Below are positions 1-64,000 of a DNA stretch of 64,000 nucleotides, piece by piece (within the stretch, counting starts at the first letter, position 1; the number at the start of each line of letters is the position of its first letter). The notes below the pieces were generated by a model. The model saw only the letters and a list, made by a program, of their open reading frames with translations, ran no database searches and was not told where the DNA came from. This DNA comes from Malurus cyaneus samueli (Eukaryota > Chordata > Aves > Passeriformes > Maluridae), in assembly GCA_009741485.1 (NCBI GenBank), contig CM019220.1:26601048-26665047 (forward strand), read 5' to 3'. The position numbers and the translations under genes are program-made.

Positions 1-422
1 CTTTTGTGTGCAGTGTTGTATAAACTCTGGCCTGGCTGCTATTTCTCAGCAGTTAAGAGCCCACATCACCAGAAAGTTTCCAGTGATTTCTTTGTCTCTG
101 ATCTTGTTCTTGTTAAAAAAACAGATGTTAATGAGCACATGATTAGTCATGGGCTCAGAAGCAAGTTCAGACACTGAGGTAATAAAAATGGTTTTCATAA
201 ATTAGGAATGGAACTTAAAAATAATAATGCAGATTTTGGGAGCTGTTCTAATGGTTATGGTCCTGGTGTTTGCCTGTGATGACAGTAAATGCACAGGGTT
301 TTCAGGGTTATGGTCAATGATAGAACCCAGTGAGATGGAGTCTTACCCCTGAGAACTGGGAGATTAGCTGCCGAGCCAATAATTTATGGGTTTTAATCTA
401 AACAAAATTTGCTGATAATTGA

Positions 423-7053
<6,631 letters not shown>

Positions 7054-7262
7054 GCCCTCTCTGGTCACAGCCCCACCAGCAGCCAGGACAGGAATGTCCC
7101 TGGCAGAAATGGGACGCTCCTGCAGCCTGTGCTTAGCAATAGTTGGTCAGTCTGTGAAGAGGCCTTGCCCCGTGTTAAGGGAGAAGGAAGCATTAGAAGT
7201 TGGCTTCCAGTGTAGAAAACCAGTGTATTTTGCAAATAAACATACAGTTGTTAGCTATGTGC
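7054..7262 (+). other. ATIC: ATIC 3' UTR
   Basis: Short 3' UTR of about 200 nt after the TGA. It ends after an AATAAA signal; the exact cleavage point is estimated. Confidence 0.7.
7235..7240 (+). terminator. ATIC: ATIC poly(A) signal
   Basis: Canonical AATAAA 182 nt after the stop codon, followed by a GT-rich stretch (TTGTTAGCTATGTGCAGTCT) suitable as a downstream element. Confidence 0.75.
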
Positions 7263-8175
7263 AGTCTGTCCCCCAAATTCTGTGTGTCAGGAAAAAAGTT
7301 TCTTTTTGAGGGAGGTTTTGTTGTCCAGACTCCACTAATTCCATAGATGGCCTGTGGAATGGTGTGAAAGTCTGACTTCTGCTCAGTTTTCCATGGGTCT
7401 GATAAAGATCTGTGTTGTCCTGAATCGAGTTGGGTTGGTGGGGTTTTTTTGGAGCCGGGGGAGTTCACCCCAGGTGCTTCTAGTCCATTATCCTCTTCCC
7501 TGGGAGAAGAGGGGAGCAGGTCCTTTGCTCTGGGGTTTGGTGTTCTCACTCCTGCCCTACACTCTGCTGTGGCAGTGGCACGATGCTTTCTCCAAGGTGA
7601 AAGAGCCAGTGACGGGCCTGTTCCCATCCTGGGAAAGAGCACAGCTCAGAGGCTGGAATGGGGGAAGTATCTGGAGCCACTTCCTTCCTCTCCTTAAGCA
7701 GATTTGAACTCCTGACTGGGAAAAAGCAAAGTGAAATTCTGGAGTGCAGCAAGAGGAGTTTTTGCTGGTAATCACTGTGCCTGTTCCAAAGGGATTTTCT
7801 CTTTGGTTCAAATTTATAAAATCTGTTCAGTTTTGCCCAGGAGCAGCCCAGAGTTGTTCAGTAAACGCTTCTGTGGGCTCAGCTCTTGGTGCAGAGCAGG
7901 GAGTGTGCCCTTGGCTCAAGGCAGGGCTGCACAGGGGCCAGATGGAGCTGGGAGAGGGGAGAATCGGGGTGTGCTCCTGACTCTGCTGCTGACCTGCTGT
8001 GACTGTGGCCACGTGTTTTGTGTCTGTCTGATCCAGACTGGTTCAAATGGAGCAAAGTAAAGACACTTCTTAGGAGATATGAGTTATTTAAGATATCATA
8101 ATCCACACACTGGTTTTCCTTTAATGCTGTCATTCCATCTGCCCTTGCTCCAGCCTGAAAGGAGCAGACTCCTCT

Positions 8176-8262
8176 ATTCTCTGATCTCTACAGTGGATTT
8201 GTTTTTCTTTTCTGATCTCTACAGTGGATTATTTTTTTCTTTTCTGATCTCTACAGTGGACT
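8176..8262. repeat. Three-copy 31/32-bp tandem repeat
   Basis: The core TCTGATCTCTACAGTGGA occurs at 8180-8197, 8211-8228 and 8243-8260. The copies are separated by T-rich spacers, giving periods of 31 and 32 bp. All three cores are identical, which suggests a young minisatellite. Confidence 0.9.
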
Positions 8263-9571
8263 GGCTTAGACAGGACAGGGTAGGGAGCATTCTACTGTTT
8301 TGGTACAGATTAGGACAGCAATCCAAAATCTCCTGGCCTGTTTGCTGTGCTAGCCCAAACACTGGCCTCTGTTTTCTGTGCTGCTGCTTCCCATGAAAGT
8401 TGGGGTTTGGGAGTCTTTCTTCCACAAAAAGAGTTCAGAATGTTCCTTAGGTGTTTTCTCTGTCGCACTGTTGAGGCTGTAGCTGGCACATACCCTGCTG
8501 TCAGTGTCTCTGGGGAATCTCTCTGTCCCATTCCCTACCTGCATCTTCTGCAGCATTGGCTTAAAACAGAGACAGGCAGCAAGAATCTGGCAGTTCCCAT
8601 TCTGTGTATCCCCTTGATCCTTTGCTGTGCTTGGGGGACTGCTCATTTTAGGAGTTGAGGTGGACTAGGACTGCTCTTCAGGGTGTTGGTGAATTACTTA
8701 GTGACAAAATGACTACAGAAGGATCATTACAGAGTTGCCTGGTCCAAAATACTTAGTTCTCAAGTTTTTAAGGAACTTTTCTTTTTGCCACTGATAGAAC
8801 TGAGTGCTGCTGCATTCACCCTACTCTTTGCAGAGGTTTTGGGTGCTCTAGATGACAGCAGTCCCTGACAGCAACTGCCACATGTCAAGAAGCCAAACTG
8901 TGTTTTCAGGTAATGCTTTATTGGATCCAGACAATCCCAGGGACTGGAGCAGTACAGTGCGTGTGCAGCCAAGGGGAGGGGGCTCAGCAATCCTGACAGG
9001 ACCTATCCTGTTGTGCGTTTGCAAAGGCTGTACAGGTCTTGGCAGCGCAAGCAAAGGGACTCACTGCTGGCTTGGTTCACTCTAATCACCACTGGCTTTG
9101 TTTGCCCAAGGGTTGGGAGGAGCATTTTGTTCACCTCCCTCCCAACCATGAGGTAGAAGCACAGGAGACAAGAAAGAGGCCTGTGCCTGTGACACCCAGG
9201 CTTAGACCCAGCTGGTGCCCAGCTCCTGCTGGGTTTTGAATCTTTGAACACATTCAGCTTCACAGGTTTGGATGGTCTCGCTAATTCTGGCAGCTCAACC
9301 ACTGAAAGCTTATTTAATTCTAGGTGTGGAACCATCTCTAGCTCGGTTCATGTGCAAAGCAGGGGCTGTTTGCTTCTCCCTCCCTTCCCCTGTGGCCGCA
9401 AAGCAAGCTTGTGCCTCCTGCCTGTGCCATACCTACCCACTGTCTGCGCTCTACGGGGGCAGGGGTGCAGCTGGAAGCCTTTAATTAATAAACTGTTCTA
9501 CCAATATTCTCTCGAGGTTTACTTCACGCTTCTTTGGGATGTTTGTTCCATCTTGTGTTACTCCAGTTCTG

Positions 9572-9626
9572 AATCATCCCGCTCAGAATAATCCCGCTCA
9601 GAATAATCCGGCTGAGAATAATCATC
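9572..9626. repeat. 15-bp tandem repeat, about 3.7 copies
   Basis: Units AATCATCCCGCTCAG (9572-9586), AATAATCCCGCTCAG (9587-9601), AATAATCCGGCTGAG (9602-9616) and a partial AATAATCATC (9617-9626). The array lies 45-100 nt past the estimated FN1 cleavage site. Confidence 0.92.
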
Positions 9627-9690
9627 TTCATCCTAAATTCCATGGCAGCAAAGAGAATCACTTAAACTATGTGTCTGGTTTGTAAATCTT

Positions 9691-9696
9691 TTTATT
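9691..9696 (-). terminator. FN1: FN1 distal poly(A) signal
   Basis: AATAAA in the sense strand 772 nt past the stop, within TTTTAATAAAAAGATTTACA. Cleavage is expected about 15-25 nt further, near 9670. Confidence 0.75.
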
Positions 9697-9823
9697 AAAA
9701 GAGTTGGTTTTTTTTCTTTTCCACAGTAGTAAAGCTTTGGCACTTACAGTATAAAAATAATCACTGATCATAATTACACCAAATTCCTCTTCGTCAACTG
9801 CATACTAAGTGTCTTCCATACAT

Positions 9824-9829
9824 TTTATT
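9824..9829 (-). terminator. FN1: FN1 proximal poly(A) signal candidate
   Basis: A second sense-strand AATAAA 133 nt before the distal one. It could give a slightly shorter 3' UTR; its use is not shown by sequence. Confidence 0.4.
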
Positions 9830-10467
9830 CCCATATAAAAACACTTGAAGGTCAGGGGAACGAAACTGATAAATAACAGTATGAGATACAAAGATACAGC
9901 TAGAAAAATACTAGGATCATCAAGAAAGAATTAGGACTGTGCATATTTTAAATATCACAGTGATTGGAATTGCTGTTCCTATCTTATTGCTGGCTGCACG
10001 CTTATGTGAAAGCAGAAGTGTTTGGTGGACTTTCCTATCCCTAAACCTCAGTAATGTTGTACTCAAATGTTCTTGCATAGCACGGGAACCTTGAATTTCT
10101 ACACCCTCCCTCCCCCTTAATATTTTGATCTCCCACCAAATTTGTGATTCACCACCTCTCCCCCTCCTCCACTTCTTTTTTTTTCCTTTTCTCCCTTTAA
10201 ATTTGAAAATATTGACTGGAATTCAACACTTTGAGCAAAACCAAGACAATCACTATCAATCATGAGAAAAGTCTGAAACACTCCAAGAGTGGCGCTTGGA
10301 GAAGCTGTGAGTTGAGCTTAAGCTGGGAAAATGGCTCCAGAGCAGGGGGCCATTCTCACTAGATGCAGTTTTGCTAGCATCACTCCAGTTTGGATGGTAA
10401 TCGTGGCACATTGGGGTTTACACTTTGGTTTGTCTGTTGCCATGGCCGCAAGAAGTCTTGCTCGATG

Positions 10468-60644
<50,177 letters not shown>

Positions 60645-60712
60645 CCTGGCACGGCTGGGCTCGGTACGGCTCGGCACGGACAGCCCGACGGACGGGACCG
60701 CCGCCGCCCGGC

Positions 60713-60721
60713 GCTATATGC
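60713..60721 (-). promoter_or_regulatory. FN1: FN1 TATA-like element
   Basis: Sense GCATATAGC is the only AT-rich island in the GC-rich promoter. It lies about 70 nt before the ATG and would place transcription start near 60688 with a 5' UTR of about 45 nt. Human FN1 has a TATA-like promoter but a longer 5' UTR, so this start is tentative. Confidence 0.45.
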
Positions 60722-60860
60722 GGGCTGGGCGGGGAGGGCGCCGCCGCCCCAAAGCCCATTGCCTCGGCGCCGCGGGGGCCGGGCGGGGCCACCACGCCCC
60801 GCCGAGCCCGCCGGGGTGGGAGGCCCGGCCCCCCTCAAGCGGAGGGACCGTGCCATTTTG

Positions 60861-63800
60861 TAGAACATCTGGCTGAACAAAATGGCCTTTTTGGAGGGGA
60901 GAGACAAACTTTTCTTTTTCCCTTGGAGCAGCGCTGCCTGTAAGCAGATACTGCTCCGTTCAGGAGGAATAATGTTCTGCACAGGGTAGAAGATGAGGTG
61001 TAACATGCGGATTGGAAATAGAAACCCTGAGTGATGTTTTATCTACTTCTGGGAACTCAAGGTTAAAAGCTTTCACACCTCAGCTGGAAAAATCGGTGTC
61101 ATTGCATTCCATTGAAAATAAATTTAACACCCTCTTTCTCTGACTTTATTTTTTGCTGTCCAAAATAAACTCTGAGAACAAAAGAAAAGTGAGAAAAAAA
61201 CAACCCCTAGGTGTTGAACTTTTATTAAGTAGAAGGGTTCTTCAGCATGATACCCCAATGTAACTCTGCTGTACACAAATTTTGTCAACCTCTTTCATGT
61301 GTCTACTTTCCCTGAGCATCTCTGCTGCTTTGGGGGCATTTCTTTTCCCTAGTGCGAATGAACACTGCAAAGCAGAGAGTGTGCATAGGAAGTGTGGTTC
61401 TCAGGTTGCCAGTGAACAAAGCACATGCCCCATTCTGGTAGGGTGCCTGGAACAGCACCCAAGTTTAGATCTTACAGGAAGGTTATGTTGCTAACCATTT
61501 TCATGCCTCTCACACGTATTCTGTCTTGGCAAAGGGACTGTTAATCTAAAAAGCCTGCTGTGCTTCCTGGTGTATAAAAGGAGCTCTTGAGACAAACCTG
61601 AGTGTGAAGTAGTCTACAGTGTTTCCAGACATCTTAAGGTGAACATCCACAGCTCTCCATAAGAGTTCTTCAGCATGTTGAGCACCAAGCTCTGGTTCCA
61701 CTTACTGTAAACCCACTGAGTTATCTACCAACATGCAAGCAGCAACACCACTCTTGGGATGAAGACTATAGCAGTAGGCAGAGCACAGATCCAATGTGTG
61801 CTCTGTTCCAGGAAAACACATAGTTGTGATGTCAGGTATCTGTTTTCAAGGTCTTTTCCCCTGTATGAGGAGTGCCCACAGATACATTTGCACAAGCTAC
61901 TCTGCTGAAAACTTACTGGAAATTGAAACCTGACCTGGCAATTGAGGTGAGCTGTGGTGAGCTAATTCCCACCTTTCCTAATTTTTATTTTTAGATCCAC
62001 CACACTGCCTTTTAAAAATTTATCTGTTTTTTTGAGTCACCGGACACACATTATCCCTCATAATATTCACAGAACGAAGGTGGCCACAGTGAAGGAGAGT
62101 ATTAGCTTTGGAAGCAGGACTCAGCATCGCAAACTAGCAGATACCCAGTTTCTTGAAATGAGAACCTGCTCTCAGAAACTGTTCCTGCATTTCTGAGACC
62201 TAAGATATGACGTGTCATCCTCAAATTCCATCTCACATTTCAGCTTATGTCTGGAATTCTCTGATAAAAGCCAGGTGAAAGGCATAATCGTCAGAAAATG
62301 CTGCTGTATGAGTGTTGGATGTACTTTACCAAGCCTGGCCCAAAGGAACAATTACTGAGTGGAAATCATTGGAAAAGAGGAGTTTCTCTCCTAGGAAACA
62401 CATGTATGCAATGAGGAGGCAATCTGAGGTCATTTTTCCAGTTACTGAGTATAGATCCAATGAATGTGTGCACAGATCCTGCTGCTGATACAAACTGCTA
62501 ATTAAGCTCAATTGACATGGAAAAGGAAAGGGTTGTGAGAAGTCTTCAAGGACAGGAGGGTTATGATATTTAAAATTTGCCAGTGGGAACCTGCTTAAAT
62601 GTAAGAGGTATGTACCTAAGGAACAGGATGTGGTGGAATAAGCAAACACGAGGAAGAAATATCTGCTTTTGGCAATTACTTGGAAGTGGTATATAAAAGG
62701 TACATATATCAGGTATAGTTCCCATGAAGGTTAAATTATTGACATGGACCTCATTTCTGTCTCTTTTAAGACCAGTTCACTTCATTCTGCACTGCACTTA
62801 GGTTTTCAAGAGCAGTGTAAGTAGTTACACAAACTGAAAAATTGTATTGTCTGAAATTTGAATGAGAAAAGACACCGTTCGCAAGCATGTGACTGTGTCT
62901 AATGCTTTCCACAGAATTGTTTACACAAATACAGGGACAAATTTAAGATCCTTGTTTAAGAAAACATTACTGGAAGCACACAAAACAAAATTATAATTTC
63001 CAGTGATGCTCAAATTAGTTTCTTGCATAGCCATCATTTACAAGCAGCCAGAAACAGTCTTACAAGTAGTATTTCAAGATGATTTGGAACAGCCTGGTTT
63101 CTTTTTTAAAGGAATCTCTGACAGTAATTACGACTCAAGCATGTAGTGATTATTATATTGCAATGCTGTTAGACTTTGTGAGAAGTCTCTTATTTATTTC
63201 GGGAAATAGATGTAGCTTCTTTGTCTGTCCTGCTGTCAGTTTGTCCCTCAAGCTAACAGGAAATGAAAGGAAGATTCACCTGAAGTCTTCCCTTGGATGA
63301 CATCAGTTTGAATTTATAAACCACTCGTTCATGGTTCCTGCATCCAAATAAGGATTAGGAATGTCCCAAACCTCTGCTTTAGCCATTGGTATTCTGATTC
63401 ATGTTCTTGGTCTATTCAAATTTTTTTTCCTACTGAAATCCTACCTTTTCAGCTCTTGGCTAGGAAAGGCTCATGCCCTTATAAGGTTCTCCTGACTTTT
63501 GTTGCTCCATTGTATTGCTCTGCAGATAAATCTCTCCACTTGATTTCCTTTACTGCACATGCTTATGGGGAACTGTGTGTGACCAGGAGCATGGTCTGTC
63601 CCTGTTGCAATTCCAGCAGTAAAGAGAGGATGAATCAGTACAGAAAGGACCAATCCAAGTCATTTGTTATTCTATAAGCAACCTTAGAAAAAAAGGCTTA
63701 ATCATCTCCTTCTAAAATTATTGCTTATAAGGAACAAGAATCATGAAGAGAAAAGGTCAGGATTCCTCTCCTTGACATAGGGAGACCATTAAATGCTTCC

Positions 63801-64000
63801 TGCAGTTCCCAAATATTTTGCAAGAACCCCTGTTGCGAGCTGAAAATTTCTGAATCATCACAATTTCAAGTCTGTGGTTTTTGTTAGGTCACAGCAAAAT
63901 TCACTTCAAGGCTGCTGAGGCTCTACTGCACAGTGCTTCATTCACTGCTGAGTGTCTCGTCCAGGAATCCGGAACATCTCTCTTGAAATGAAATCCATTC
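60861..64000. other. FN1 5' flanking region
   Basis: 3.1 kb of AT-rich DNA upstream of the promoter. I find no ORF with family resemblance, no RNA gene and no recognisable repeat. It may contain distal FN1 enhancers but the sequence alone does not show them. Confidence 0.6.

Larger units (their letters stand above)
7263..9669. other. ATIC-FN1 intergenic region between convergent 3' ends
   Basis: About 2.4 kb between the two poly(A) sites. No open frame resembles a known protein. It holds a 31/32-bp triplicated block (8176-8262) and a 15-bp repeat array (9572-9626). An isolated AATAAA at 9487-9492 on the + strand has no gene that clearly uses it. Confidence 0.7.
9670..10467 (-). other. FN1: FN1 3' UTR
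   Basis: About 800 nt, AT-rich, no open frame. It contains a purine-rich run (sense) near 10140-10200 and two AATAAA signals. The 3' end is estimated from the distal signal. Confidence 0.75.

Noticed and set aside
9487..9492. AATAAA on the + strand as the end of another gene
   Set aside because: No exon, splice site or coding frame on the + strand precedes it between 7260 and 9480 that I can support.
60645..60677. N-terminal extension of FN1 exon 1 upstream of the ATG
   Set aside because: The extension starts with GTG, not ATG; the first ATG at 60644 is followed directly by a good signal peptide.

Overview
The window is vertebrate nuclear DNA, almost certainly from a bird. It carries three truncated CR1 LINE copies with typical avian 3' ends. 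Its introns are compact, and its proteins read as close relatives of human FN1 and ATIC. I cannot fix the species; a songbird or other neoavian bird is plausible. Comparisons with human proteins below are from memory, not from an alignment.

Layout: positions 1-7260 hold the 3' end of ATIC on the + strand (last four coding exons, stop at 7051-7053, poly(A) signal at 7235-7240). About 2.4 kb of intergenic DNA follows (7260-9670), with two small tandem repeats. From about 9670 to 60690 the - strand carries the complete FN1 gene (fibronectin) in 46 exons, convergent with ATIC. The first ATG is at 60644 inside a CpG-rich promoter, the stop is at 10468-10470, and the 3' UTR runs to about 9670 with two AATAAA signals. 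The last 3.3 kb (60690-64000) is 5' flank in which I see no gene.

FN1: every splice junction I placed is GT/AG, and the phases join into one open frame of 7,452 nt (2,483 codons plus stop). Module order is signal/propeptide, FI 1-5, linker and FI-6, FII 1-2, FI 7-9, FIII 1-7, EDB, FIII-8 to 11 (RGD in III-10), EDA, FIII-12 to 14, V region with FIII-15, FI 10-12, and a C-terminal tail with the two dimer cysteines. This is the canonical vertebrate layout. All three alternatively spliced cassettes are intact and frame-preserving.

The most interesting signals concern splicing and receptor motifs. A cluster of four TGCATG (RBFOX-type) hexamers lies in the intron just downstream of EDB. The EDA enhancer GAAGAAGA is kept, while the adjacent human-type silencer core is changed. 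The V region lacks acceptors at the human V95 and V0 positions but has a phase-matched acceptor that splits it 44/76. REDV is absent, the synergy site reads PPSRN, FII-1 encodes DGR where human has NGR, and the C-terminal tail is divergent. Other oddities are a nearly perfect 117-bp tandem duplication, a short interstitial telomeric repeat, and a possible intron read-through FN isoform. I see no mobile operon, phage, CRISPR array or novel multi-gene system.
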